Origin: Saprospiraceae bacterium
Lineage (GTDB): Bacteria > Bacteroidota > Bacteroidia > Chitinophagales > Saprospiraceae
Direction of reading: 5' to 3'
Assembly: GCA_020629715.1 (NCBI GenBank)
Contig: JAHDCU010000004.1
Location: forward strand, 310,001-374,000
Length of the DNA: 64,000 nt
A program made the position numbers and the translations under genes. Numbering within the stretch: the stretch's first letter is position 1; each line of letters begins with the position of its first letter. Shown here one piece after another: positions 29,001 to 36,500 of this stretch. Below the pieces are notes generated by a model. It was not told where the DNA came from and did no database searches. It worked only from the letters and a program-made list of their open reading frames with translations.

Positions 29001-30182
29001 ATCTGCAACTGTTGGACCAGGGGTACTATCCGAATCATCAATAAAACCAAAAATATCTCTTTGAAAATTTATAAGTGCAATATTCTCCAAATTATCACTC
29101 GTTGCACAATCATCTATTGTTGCAGTCAAGCTTACTGATTGACAATCATTTGGAAGCAATCCGCCCGCTGGGAAAACCCCATTAGAAACACTTAGCTCCC
29201 TTGAAGCGGTGATAAAACTGCTCGTTGCAGCAAGTACGTTCCAATTGACATCATCAAGCACATAGCCTACCGGAAGCAAATCATATATCTCTACAGTATC
29301 TAGAGGAGATTGACCCTCATTGCATATTTCAATATCAAAAACAATACTTTGCCCATCACTTACAGGATTAGCTATTGATGCTGTTTTACTCAGCGAAATA
29401 TCTTGTTGACATCTTTCTACATTAATCTGTGAAGTGGCTATGGCCTCGCATCCTAGATCATCTGTCACTGTTACTCCATATACCCCAGAATTGAAGAATG
29501 TTTCTTCATTCATATTAGAAAGACCAGAACTATTATCCGTCCAATCAAATCCTAAAGTTCCTGTTCCACCTGTTGTTACTGCAGTGAACTCTATAGTTTC
29601 ACCTTCACATATATTAAACACGGGAGGTAAGGTAACTGTCAGTCCAGAACATAATGTATAAAAACCAAAATCATTATTTACAATAGGAGCGGTTGAACTT
29701 GTTGTATTTATACATATGACGGCTTTCCCATCTATTTCAGAAAAGCTGCCGGGATCTATAACAGCATCATTATCGGTAGCATCAGATCCTACATTTAATA
29801 AAGTTGTAGTAGTAGGGTTTACAGTACCTGGCTCTTGTAAGGGATCTTCTACTGCAATATAGTATTTTCTATTGGCACCAATAAAAGCGGTTGCAGCTGT
29901 AAATTGATAATTTCCAGCTGCATCTGTAGTTGTCATCCCTACAATGGATAATGTGCCAGCTGCAAATTCTGTATATAGCCAAACTCTTGCCCCTATGTAA
30001 CCTGGTTCGCCAGCATTCTGTTGACCATTATTATCATTAGCTGCAGTACCACTATTACCATCATACCAAACGAAACCATCAATGGAAGAAGGTTGAGCAT
30101 ATACAGATTGAGCTCCAATAAAAATTGAAAAAGCTAGTAAGATATAAAATCTTATAACCCATGCCGAAGATGTGGACATCAT
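14076..30182 (-). CDS. Giant T9SS-exported DUF11/SdrD_B repeat surface protein (5368 residues)
   Basis: Signal peptide at residues 1-30 (ends VYAQ). Then come an SdrD_B-like domain (SIDGFVWYDG, about 32-120) and a Ig-like/SprB-type domain (about 185-260). Next are 27 DUF11-like repeats of about 150-170 residues, each opening with D-[LV]-A-L-x-K and carrying a NQGN...DY[VL]P core. Four SdrD_B-like domains follow (motifs VIGDYIWKDIDGDG, SIGDLVFLDDNGNG, KIGETVWYD, MVGNRAWND; about nt 16065-14660). The end has the usual Bacteroidota tail: an HLTWSTANEINNDRFIIERK segment and a T9SS type A sorting domain (ISPNPA ... ASGVYTVRI). Acidic linkers between DUF11 units (DGDGxTDEDDHDPE, GEDEDDHDPAG) look like calcium-binding loops. 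The first of two ATGs is used; either gives the same signal peptide. It is divergent from the other DUF11/SdrD_B giant and terminated by the hairpin at 13959-13998. A role as a long surface adhesin or filament is inferred from family resemblance. Confidence 0.92.
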   Translation of the reverse strand: MMSTSSAWVIRFYILLAFSIFIGAQSVYAQPSSIDGFVWYDGNSGTAANDNNGQQNAGEPGYIGARVWLYTEFAAGTLSIVGMTTTDAAGNYQFTAATAFIGANRKYYIAVEDPLQEPGTVNPTTTTLLNVGSDATDNDAVIDPGSFSEIDGKAVICINTTSSTAPIVNNDFGFYTLCSGLTVTLPPVFNICEGETIEFTAVTTGGTGTLGFDWTDNSSGLSNMNEETFFNSGVYGVTVTDDLGCEAIATSQINVERCQQDISLSKTASIANPVSDGQSIVFDIEICNEGQSPLDTVEIYDLLPVGYVLDDVNWNVLAATSSFITASRELSVSNGVFPAGGLLPNDCQSVSLTATIDDCATSDNLENIALINFQRDIFGFIDDSDSTPGPTVADEDDTDRFTAPLVDLALSKTINTANPPFTINEQVIFDINVFNQGTVDLDNIVITDYLPTGLIFDPALNTGWTLVSGNPTFTITTDLIAGNDTTIPLTLLVGQGNGINDWTNIAEISSATDTNNQSVVGFDFDSTYDTVLGNDVGGTPNTDEDNHINDNGADKDGDNITDEDDHDPEKLDVFDLALRKELLTSPPYFIGQDHLYNITVCNQGNIVATNIVVKDYLPNGYSINTGASTPLWSTAPSGDLCTTTVGQLAPGECTVIPLTLTQQFVPVGAPNYINYAEIAAAQDNAGNDMTNNDLDSTPSSNTAAENSVEPDDLDDNNLQGGGPIVGEDEDDHDPAGPRITDVALRKTVVNNGPFDYGNTLSFTIEIINQGSEAIGGVDVVDYVPAGLTFLPSNVPTWSFMAAGGLAMANVGSLQPGESTSLTINLQVTCAQDDLDAWTNIAEIMNIYDIDGNIINSFDIDSTPDQDPTNDAGGTPDTEEDDEILDNGSDGDGDGVTDEDDHDPERIIVYDLALVKELLTPPPFMFGQNVTFNITVENQGNEDVTNIVIEDYIPVGYAFDPLLNPGWTAGGQFTIPSLVAGASTVTPITLTVLSSLIPNAYDNYSEIISFQDTDGVDRSADDADSTPASDSGTERAVLPGSPDDNNLLGKGPNAGEDEDDHDPASIETLDLALRKTTNNSAPYRVNDIITFDIEVCNQGTINPNTIEVIDYVPDGFTFIAANNPDWSLTTAPNGYTRIINGLAAGACTTVSIDLLLSKPNGAVDLWLNSAEISGAFNAGGTLIPDSDSTADNDPNNDAGGTPYTDEDNHISDNGQDGDGDGITDEDDQDPERLRIYDAALTKEIVTQAPYTFGQLLQFDITVYNQGNEDLTQVVIGDYVPAGFDFDVANNPGWTVGSTFTVASLPANTNTTVPIFLTFVSSSGENDYVNFAEILSIADVNGTDVSALEYDSTPGSDSAVERSVTIGSAGDNNINGCGPILGEDEDDHDPAGIEILDLALRKTTSSPMPYRINDIITFDIEVCNQGIINPAEVTVIDFVPDGFEFLASNAPDWSVAVAPNGYERVINGIAPNSCRTITLDLRLQKPTGLTNLWFNTAEISSVRDENGNLLQDSDSNADQDPTNDIGGTPHTDEDNHIDDDGIDTNGDGITDEDDQDPERLKIYDLALDKKLITVAPYDYGQVLQFDITVYNQGNEDLTNIVVEDYVPSGYIFSVANNPTWSPSATFTIPTLAAGASMTIPIFLELQQAAGAQEWFNFAEIISMQDENGVDVSGSDYDSTPASDTATERAVAPGSVNDDNVLGCGPIVGEDEDDHDVATIPVFDLALRKTILTTANYCYGDIIRFQIEVFNQGSETVDATVTDYIPNGLEFVAGNNSQWTFDPVLNQATTSYIDIAPGDVITETIELRINEFCDDPTAWTNRAEISQMLDQDGNDVSTQDIDSQADNNRFNDIGGTPNTGEDDEILDDGTDFDNDGVADEDDEDPAFVEVFDLALTKVLVNSGALVPGQDFTFNITVFNQGNVDATNVVVQDYVPAGFFFDITKNPSWTAAVTSNIAGPIAPSTSVAIPIVLTYQVAPGGQQDYTNYAEILSAQDATGTDRTNDDIDSTPGSNTIAENSVLPLEENDNNIKGNGPKQGEDEDDHDPAGLQIFDVALRKTLLTAGPHFKGDIVRFQIEVFNQGAENLTNVEITDYLPMGLDFLPVNAPLWTLDAANSRATTVIASLPVNTSEVFEIDLQILNNTTQEGWTNIAEVSQMFNENGIDVTLLDIDSILDQDPNNDVGGTPQTPEDDEIDDNAMDFDGDGVTDEDDHDPALVPIYDVALTKELITPAPHNYYQLVQFDITVYNQGNQDIDQVRVQDYLPAGYGFSLVNNPTWNTDGTFDIPVAIPAWSEYTIPLFLTIEQTTGGEEDWINYAEVIQMFDTDGNDQTLNDYDSTLGSNSFYENDVQPGEPFDNEIFGCGQAVGEDEDDHDPAGIEIIDLAARKVLNRTGPYFCSDVITFEIEVYNQGSVILNNIDINDLLPLGYAYQPVNNGTWSFDPATRIVSTTIDFLSPGMSATIPLTVEVIASTAAGDDWLNQVEIVRFEDEAGIDVSDMDFDSTTDNIFGNDIGGTADSDEDDRVDDDGVDGNQDGITDEDDQDPERISIYDVALIKEVVTPAPYTYYQMIDFNITVCNQGNEILNNIVVEDYVPIGFGYDASINAGWNAAREYTVASLAPDDCTVIPLSLQLLQTTGGDRDWANYAEVTSFQDEFGVDRSAEDFDSTPASDSAYERAVRQDDAFDNDLFGNGEIKGEDEDDHDVGEIEIYDLALNKTLDNLPSYKCDDLITFEIEVFNQGNETVTDVIIYDQLPEGLQFEAVNSPTWSHSTTTDRSATTLASLAAGASTIIPITVRVIESTAAGDNWFNTAEIQSFEDLLGVDRSADDIDSTPDSTVGNDIGGTADSDEDDRVDDDSVDGNQDGITDEDDQDPERISIYDVALIKEVVTPAPYTYYQMVDFNITVCNQGNEILNNIVVEDYVPIGFGYDASINAGWNAAREYTVASLAPDACTTIPLSLQLLQTTGGDRDWANYAEVTSFQDEFGVDRSAEDFDSTPASDSAYERDVRQDDTFDNDLFGNGEVKGEDEDDHDVGEIEIYDLALNKTLDNLPSYKCDDLITFEIEVFNQGNETATDIVVYDQLPEGLQYELSNNPTWSHDVATDRATTTVASLVAGASTIIPITVRVVESTAVGDNWLNTAEIESFLDRNGVLRDPSDNDIDSTPDDIVGNDIGGLADSDEDDRVDDDSVDGNQDGITDEDDQDPERISIYDVALIKEVVTTAPYTYYQMVDFNITVCNQGNEILNNIVVEDYVPIGFGYDASINAGWNAAREYTVTSLAPDACTTIPLSLQLLQTTGGDRDWANYAEVTSFQDEFGVDRSAEDFDSTPASDSAYERDVRQDDAFDNEIEGNGEVKGEDEDDHDVGEIEIYDLALNKTLDNLPSYKCDDLITFEIEVFNQGNETATDIVVYDQLPEGLQYELSNNPTWSHDVATDRATTTVASLVAGASTIIPITVRVVESTAVGDNWLNTAEIESFLDRNGVLRDPSDNDIDSTPDDIVGNDIGGLADSDEDDRVDDDSVDGNQDGITDEDDQDPERISIYDVALIKEVVTTAPYTYYQMVDFNITVCNQGNEILNNIVVEDYVPIGFGYDASINAGWNAAREYTVASLAPDACTTIPLSLQLLQTTGGDRDWANYAEVTSFQDEFGVDRSAEDFDSTPASDSAYERDVRQDDTFDNDLFGNGEVKGEDEDDHDVGEIEIYDLALNKTLDNLPSYKCDDLITFEIEVFNQGNETATDIVVYDQLPEGLAYEFSNSPTWSYDATADRASITVPSLLAGESVVLPIIVRVVESTAVGDNWLNTAEIESFLDRNGVLRDPSDNDIDSTPDSTVGNDIGGTADSDEDDRVDDDGVDGNQDGITDEDDQDPERISIYDVALIKEVVTPAPYTYYQMVDFNITVCNQGNEILNNIVVEDYVPIGFGYDASINAGWNAAREYTVASLAPDACTTIPLSLQLLQTTGGDRDWANYAEVTSFQDEFGVDRSAEDFDSTPASDSAYERDVRQDDAFDNEIEGNGEVKGEDEDDHDVGEILVQDLALRKTLITQAPYTIGQDIVFEIEIFNQGNDDARNIQITDYIPGGLSFDAAANSSWSLDVLNDLATFTFPLPLAPGESITTTVTFDFVKGRDIIDLWDNRAEISSVTGTFVSSWDDIDSTPDQILGNDIGGTIETPEDDRIDDDSVDGNQDGITDEDDEDVARVYVFDLALQKVLDTPAPYSYGQLVDFSIIVYNQGNEQATNIELIDYLPPGYSFDPALNPGWTQLPSGDLQYTNIPVLERTTNTTVPLRLEIIRTDGGVKHWTNYTEILSADGPAALGNPSRDVFDIDSNPASDTPYENSVCLPPYNTADDLAFPWDDEIAGCGEVFGEDEDDHDPAGIEIFDLAQIKRTNDPGPFRYGDLVTFQITVFNQGSLIADNVEITDYIPCGLEFIPTANPAWTLSGNIATSTATADLAPGQSAVREITFRVVPCIDESAIAWDNYTEISNATTEPLFTAVDFDSTPDSTNDELGAQIDDATQDPTDEDDHDIQTIDILDFALRKTIDFCGPYQLEDTVQFEITVFNQGNVVSGPITVSDTINTGFVFDPTLNPDWTLSSGIADVVIPAGIAPEDSAKVFINLVITVDADPDFSDWWNYAEISQSTDIDGNIVLDADSDTDRNFLNDNFVTPVDTISNFFDPNDDEITENFPVYGDVALGNDDEDDSDPAKASVVSVIGDYIWKDIDGDGIQDADEPGIEGALVTLRDCDGNAVMDTLSDINGFYVFEDVLPGFYVVDFDLDNLPSGCAFTFPFQGFDPEVDSNVDLDGLTECQLFAGVRDSTIDAGVLILASIGDLVFLDDNGNGIQDFGEPGIELIPITLVDVFGNIVARDTTDAAGNYLFEDVYPGDYYVQFEVPSQYEATFPNQGINDALDSDVDDSNGLFSIPYTNLGSGEDDLDWDLGLYECVKIGETVWYDINTNNIQDSDENGLNGILVNLWRQTTDGSYYIFESLYTGNNPATQSEDGFYKFCAAPGTYYIEVVMPPRGLVEAVANVGFDENLDSDNTNDFGPGTTSIFTLTSGEMKCDLGHGYYPMAMVGNRAWNDVNFNGMQDPEEPSVSGVKVEAYNTAGVLVSETETDEDGQYQIDYLGQQGYYLKFTPPPGLVPTIGNIGDDNLDSDVDNSYGYLTTDIYYLNSDEMLSNVDVGLVAGVLPVDWLDIDVIAKNDFNHLTWSTANEINNDRFIIERKINQDKEFVKVGEVSSQENSSPIKDYIFNDFDIEEKGRYYYRVAQVDYDGHMRYSEIVSLDRLAIDDIEISISPNPAISKTQLFSNSISSINEISILDGSAKLVKIIYTGQDVISNNMIEFDVDDLASGVYTVRITFENEIVNKKLIVLRN
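18115..22670 (-). repeat. Five 993-bp super-repeats (each a DUF11 pair) inside the 5368-residue gene
   Basis: The landmark TCGTCTTGTCT recurs at 18181, 19174, 20167, 21160 and 22147. The spacings are 993, 993, 993 and 987 bp. Each unit encodes a pair of DUF11 repeats, one starting DVALIKEVVT and one DLALNKTLDN, about 331 residues together. Units look almost identical in DNA, and alternate units are most alike: the blocks near 19141 and 21127 read the same over well over 100 bp, and 18120 resembles 20106. The 6-bp shortening in the last step comes from an extra residue pair in an acidic linker. This looks like recent duplication or gene conversion. Confidence 0.93.
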
Positions 30183-30518
30183 GTGTAGTTTTCTTATTAT
30201 TTAAAATTCGGCCTTGGGAGGACTTCCTACAAAGCTACAAATTTATTTTACATATTATATTTATTTTTAATGTGAAAACGAAAAACGGAGAATTTTAACA
30301 GAATAACTGAAATTCAATAATTCTTTAAGCTTGTGTAGGGGTGATATGTAAAGTAGGTGTCATTTAACTGAATGAATAGACCTCATTACATGGAAGTGTT
30401 AGATCAAAAATTAAAAATGTCAGCTAGTTTGCAAATACAAACTAATACATGTGGCATTCTATTTCCTGTATGTCTAATGGTCGTATTAAAGAACTACATT
30501 TTTTCAACACCAAAAAGA
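30183..30518. other. Divergent intergenic region between the two DUF11/SdrD_B giants
   Basis: This stretch of about 336 bp should carry the promoters of both giant genes. On the minus strand there are two TAnnTTTG boxes. On the plus strand I find no perfect box; an inverted repeat TAGTTTG / CAAACTA lies at 30425-30444. The reading frame of the plus gene is open from an ATG at 30372, but that extension has no signal peptide and is treated as leader. Confidence 0.5.
30230..30245 (-). promoter_or_regulatory. Two adjacent candidate -7 boxes for the 5368-residue gene
   Basis: The minus strand reads TAAATTTG (30245-30238) directly followed by TAGCTTTG (30237-30230). Both match TAnnTTTG. They lie about 50-60 bp upstream of the ATG at 30182. 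I do not see a convincing -33 element, so this is a motif match only. Confidence 0.4.
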
Positions 30519-33500
30519 ATGATGAAAAATTACACCCTCATTTTAAGTTTCTTTCTGATGTTATTTTCACAAACTCTATCGAGTCAATGTGATGTAACTA
30601 TCAGCCAGGGAAATGATGTTCCCGTCGATGGCATTACTATATGTCTAGGACAATCATTATTTCTAGCGGCAGCAGATGGACAGACAGGTATCCCTGCAGG
30701 GACTACCTTTCAATGGTCAACTGGTGCCACTGATTATTTTACTGTTATTACACCAACAGTAACTACTAATTATGCAGTTGTCGTGACCTATCCAGATGGA
30801 TGTGTTGCAACTGATCAAATTACAGTTAATGTTGCCAGTCCACCAACGATTAATGTTGGAAATATTAGTGATGCCACTTGTGGTGGATCTGATGGTTCTG
30901 CATCGGTAAGTGCTGCTGGTAATGGAGGATTTGAATACGCCTGGAGCAATGGTCAAACAGGATCATCACTTTCAAACGTTAGTTCAGGTACTTATACTGT
31001 GACTGTTGTTGATGCCAATGGATGTTCAGCAACAGCCAATGCTGTTGTTGGGGTTCAGGGTGCCTCAGGTATTAATGGTAATGTATATGGTGACTTTAAC
31101 TATAATGCTATCAATGATCAAGTTTTTCAAGGTTACAGTAATGTTACCGTAAATCTATTTGGTTTAGATGCTGCAGGTAATTCTGTTTTAGTGAGTACCA
31201 CTACTACCAATATCAATGGTGATTACTCATTTAATGTCCCTTTTAATAATGGACAGTCTTACAGAATGGAATTTGAAATTCCCACAAATTTTGAAGTAAC
31301 AACCAATGGTGATAAAAATAATACGGCTATAAGATTTATCAATGGTCCTACTTGTGATCAAGATTTGGCAATTTCAGTACCTACTGATTATTGTCATACT
31401 GATGATCCTACGGTAGTAGTACCTTGTTGGATAAATGGTGATAAAGATGCAACGGGTGTTACAACTGATGCAATTGTATCAACAAATTATAAAAATGAAG
31501 GTTTCCCAGGTCAGCCTACTTATACTCCGCCAAGCCATGATGCAGTTGCTAGTGAAGTAGGAGCTCTGTATGGTGTAGCTTATCAAAGATTCGACAAACA
31601 AGCATTTTTCTCGGCATATGTAAAAAGACATGTTGGTTTAGGTCCTGATGGTATAGGTGCGATCTATCAAATAGATTATTCTGGTGCAAATCCAGGGACA
31701 GCGACTACATATGTTGATCTAGTTAACGATTTTGGTTTAAATCTAGGAACTGTAACTGGTAGAGATTTACCTCTAACAGTAGGATCTCCAAGTTATGATG
31801 TTGATGCATTTGACAAAGTAGGTAAAGCTGGTATTGGTGATATTGATATATCCGATGATGGATCTACGATGTATATTATCAATCTAAATGACAGAACATT
31901 AATACAAATAGGAATCGGAAATCCAGTAGGTGCTCCGACTTTGCAATCGATACTACCTACCCCCAATCCCTGTGGTACGGCAGCCGATTGGAGGCCTTTT
32001 GGTCTAAAATTTTATGCAGGTAAATTATATGTTGGTGGTGTATGTTCTGGAGAAGCTTCTGGAGCGCAGCCTACTGGTTACATATTTGAGTATGATCCAG
32101 CTATTGGCTTCAATACTACACCAATTTTGACTTTCCCTTTCAATTACACAAGAGATGCAGCATTTGGTTGTAGTCAACCAATTGGTGGACCTGGTGATTT
32201 TTGGTACCCATGGACTTCTACATATCAAGGAAGTGCTTATCCTCAACCAATAATTTCTGACATCGAATTTGAAGTTGATGGGGCAATCGTTATTGGAGTA
32301 AGAGATAGAAATGCCGACCAACTAGGATTTCAAAACTACAGACCAGACCCAGCAATGTCTAATACTGCTCTAGTAAGTGGTCTTGCAATCGGGGATATTT
32401 TAAGAGCTGATCCTGTAGGAAACGGCACTTATACTTTAGAGAGCAATGGAATCAGCCAAGGTAAAGTAGGTTGTGGTACTAACAATAATCAAGGACCTGG
32501 TGGTGGAGAATTCTTTTGTGGTGACTTAAAACTATGTCACAATGAAGCAGCTACTGGATCATTAGCAAAGTTCTCTGGATCTGGTGAAGTATTATCTACC
32601 GTATATGATCCTCATAGATCATATTCTCAAGGATTTTCAAGATTTAATAATATCAATGGTACTGGATTTGAAGGATACGAGGTATATAGAGATGATGTAA
32701 ATAATCCTGACGGATTTGGTAAGGCCAATGGTCTTGGTGATATTGAAGTATTCTGTGATCCTGCTCCAATTGAAGTAGGAGATTATGTATGGGTCGATGC
32801 TAATAAAAATGGTATCCAAGATCCAGGTGAAACACCAATTGATGGTGTAACAGTAAGCTTATATGATGAAAATGGAAATCTCGTAAGCCAAACTACCACT
32901 GACGGTGAAGGTTACTACTATTTCTATAATTTAGATTTCAATACTGACTATTTTGTTGCTATTGAAGGATACAATAACGGATTACCATTCAATGGAAATA
33001 CATTAGAAATTACGGTAGACAATGTAGGTGCAAATGATGAAATAGATAGTGATGCTACTATTTCAGGATTTGGAGTTCCTGCCAATGTTATAAATAAGCC
33101 AGCCATTGCTTTCACAACTGGTCTTCCTGGTCAAACTGATCATAGTTTAGATTTCGGATTCTTTGGATGTGAATTAGAAGTTTCAATTGGACCAGACGTT
33201 AATATCTGTAGAAACTTCCAAGCAACATTGACCGCTTCTGTTACTAATGCTACTGGAAATACAAGCTTCGCATGGAGCGATGGTTCTCTAGGACAATCAA
33301 TTACTGTAAGTCCTCCTACATCTACGACATATGTCGTTACTGTTACAGACCAACTCGGATGTACAGGTACTGAAGAAGTAGATGTAAATGTTGAAAACCC
33401 TCCTGTACTAGGTATCGAAGGACCAACGTTCTTATGTGTTGGTGAAGAAGGCGTATTTAGCATTCCAAATCCTGAGGCAGGTGCTAATTATACATGGAAT

Positions 33501-36500
33501 TTTAATGGCGGAAGTACTGCGGATGGAGATATGAATGATCCAACTGAAACGGTTACTTTCCCTGCTGCTCTAGCTGGTCAGACAGTTACAATTACGCTTA
33601 CGGGTGCATCAGCAAATCTAAACTGTACGAGTACCGATCAATTAACAATTACTATCGGTGGTCTCGTAGAAGCGAATGCAGGTGGAGATCAGACGATATG
33701 TCAAGAATCTTCTACCACTATAGGAGGTACACCTGGTTTTGTAGCACCTCAAGGAGGTACTATTACTTGGTCTCCAGCGACATATTTGTCATCAACGACT
33801 ATTTCTAATCCTGAAGTGACATTGCCATTAGGTGTTTCATCTATTACATATACGGTTACTGTACAAAATAATGGTTGTACTGCTACTGACCAAGTTACTA
33901 TCACAGGAGATGAATGTAAATTATCTCTAGGTTCTACAGTTTTTGTGGATACAAACGATAATGGGCAACAAGATGCCAATGAAGGCGGTATCTCAGGTGT
34001 GACCGTCAATCTTTTAGATAACTTAGGAAATGTAATAGCTACTACTACCACTGATGGAAATGGTAATTACTTCTTTGGAAATCTAGACCCAGGTCAATAC
34101 CAAGTAAGTATTCCAAGTCCAGATCCAAATTTCCCAACATCAAGTACTCCAACGGATACAGCTGATAACGGTGATGACGGTGATGATAATGGTATACAAG
34201 CTGGTGGGAGTGGTACTGCTACCGTATCTCCATTAATTACGCTATCTCCAGGTACTGAACCTACAGGAGCAAGTGAAGGATTTAGCGGAGGTGCTCAAGA
34301 TGATGCCAATGATGCAGACGGAGATATGACAGTAGATTTTGGTTTTGTACCTCAACTAATGAGTATTGGTTCTACTGTATTTGAAGATCCTAATGACAAT
34401 GGAACTCAAGATGCAGGTGAAAATGGTATCGCTGATCTTACAGTAAACCTTTTAGATAATCTAGGTAATACCGTTGCAACTACCACTACGGATGCAAACG
34501 GTAACTACTTCTTCGGTGGACTTCTACCTGGTCAATACCAAGTCGAAGTAATCCCTAGCGATGAATTTCCAACCTCTAGTACTCCAACCGATACTGCTGA
34601 TAATAGTCAAGATGGTGATGATAATGGTATACAAGCCGGAGGAAAAGGAACATCTACAGTATCTCCTTTGATTACGCTATCTCCAAATAGTGAAACCACT
34701 AACGAACCAAGTCAAGGTGGTGGTCAAGATAATGCTGATGATGCCAATGGTGATATGACCGTAGATTTTGGTTTTATCCCTCAATTGATGAGTATTGGTT
34801 CTACTGTATTTGAAGATCCTAATGATAATGGTTTCCAAGATGCAGGTGAAAATGGTATCTCAGACGTAACTGTAAATCTATTAGACGATATGGGTAATAC
34901 AGTTGCTACCACAACTACCGATGCGAATGGTAATTACTTCTTTGATGGCCTTTTACCAGGAGATTATCAGATACAAGTATTACCAGATTCAGACTTCCCT
35001 ACTTCTAGTAGTAATACAGATACTTCTGACAACGGACAAGATGGTGATGATAATGGTATTCAAACTGCTGGGGCAGGATCTCCTGTAGTTTCTCCTATCA
35101 TTTCACTGACTCCTAACAGTGAAACTACAAATGAACCTGGTCAAGGTGGTGCTCAAGATAACGCTGATGATGCGAATGGTGATATGACTGTTGATTTCGG
35201 TTTTGTTCCTCAATTGATGAGTATTGGTTCTACTGTATTCGAAGATCCTAATGATAACGGATCACAAGATGCAGGTGAAAATGGTATCGCTGATGTAACT
35301 GTAAATCTTCTAGATGATATGGGTAACACTGTTGCTACGACGACTACAGATGCGAATGGTGATTACTTCTTTGGCGGATTACTTCCTGGTGATTACCAAG
35401 TACAAGTCATTCCTGATGCTGACTTCCCTACCTCTAGTACTCCAACGGATACAGCTGACAACAGCCAAGATGGTGATGATAATGGTATGCAGGCAGGTGG
35501 ATCAGGAACTACTGTAGTATCTCCAATCATTACGCTTTCTCCTAATACAGAAACAACGAATGAGCCTGGTCAAGGTGGTGCTCAAGATAATGCTGATGAT
35601 GCTAATGGTGATATGACCATTGACTTTGGTTTCATCCCACAATTAATGAGCATTGGTTCTACAGTATTCCAAGACACAAATGATAATGGTCTTCAAGATG
35701 CTGGTGAAAATGGTATCTCTGATGTTACAGTAAATCTTTTAGATGATATGGGTAATATCATTGAAACCACTACTACTGATGCAAATGGTGATTACTTCTT
35801 TGATAACCTCTTACCAGGTGACTATCAAGTACAGGTAATACCTGATGCTGATTTTCCTACTTCTAGTAGTAATACAGATACTGCTGATAACGGACAAGAT
35901 GGTGATGATAATGGTATTCAGTCCGCTGGTAGTGGCACTCCTGTTAATTCGCCTATCATAACTCTTGCTCCTAATACAGAGCCTACGAATGAAACTGGTC
36001 AAGGTGGTAATCAAGATAATGCTGATGATGCTAATGGTGATATGACTGTAGATTTCGGTTTTGTTCCTCAATTAATGAGTATAGGTTCTACTGTATTTGA
36101 AGATCCTAATGACAATGGTCTACAAGATGCTAACGAAGGCGGTATTGCTGACGTAACTGTCAACCTTCTAGATGATATGGGTAATACTATTGCGTCTACA
36201 ACTACGGATGCAAATGGTGATTACTTCTTTGGCGGATTATTACCTGGCGACTATCAAGTAGAAGTTGTACCAAGTACCGACTTCCCAACTTCTAGTACTC
36301 CGACAGATAATGCAGATAATAGTCAAGATGGTGATGATAACGGAACGCAAGCTGGCGGTTCTGGTACTAACGTACTTTCGCCAATCATTACACTATCTCC
36401 TAACTCAGAAACAACAAATGAGCCTGGCCAAGGCGGTGCACAAGATAATACTGACGACGCCAATGGTGATATGACTGTCGATTTCGGTTTTATACCACAA

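Noticed and set aside
15286-30000. Plus-strand frames of 60-111 codons inside the 5368-residue gene, two of them identical 993 bp apart (19624 and 20617)
   Set aside because: Antisense reading of repeated DUF11 DNA. The identity only reflects the 993-bp super-repeat.
30372-30518. Longer start (ATG 30372) for the 4508-residue giant
   Set aside because: The 49-residue extension has no signal peptide and places a real one (MKNYTLILSF) internally. The tandem ATGs at 30519/30522 fit an exported protein.
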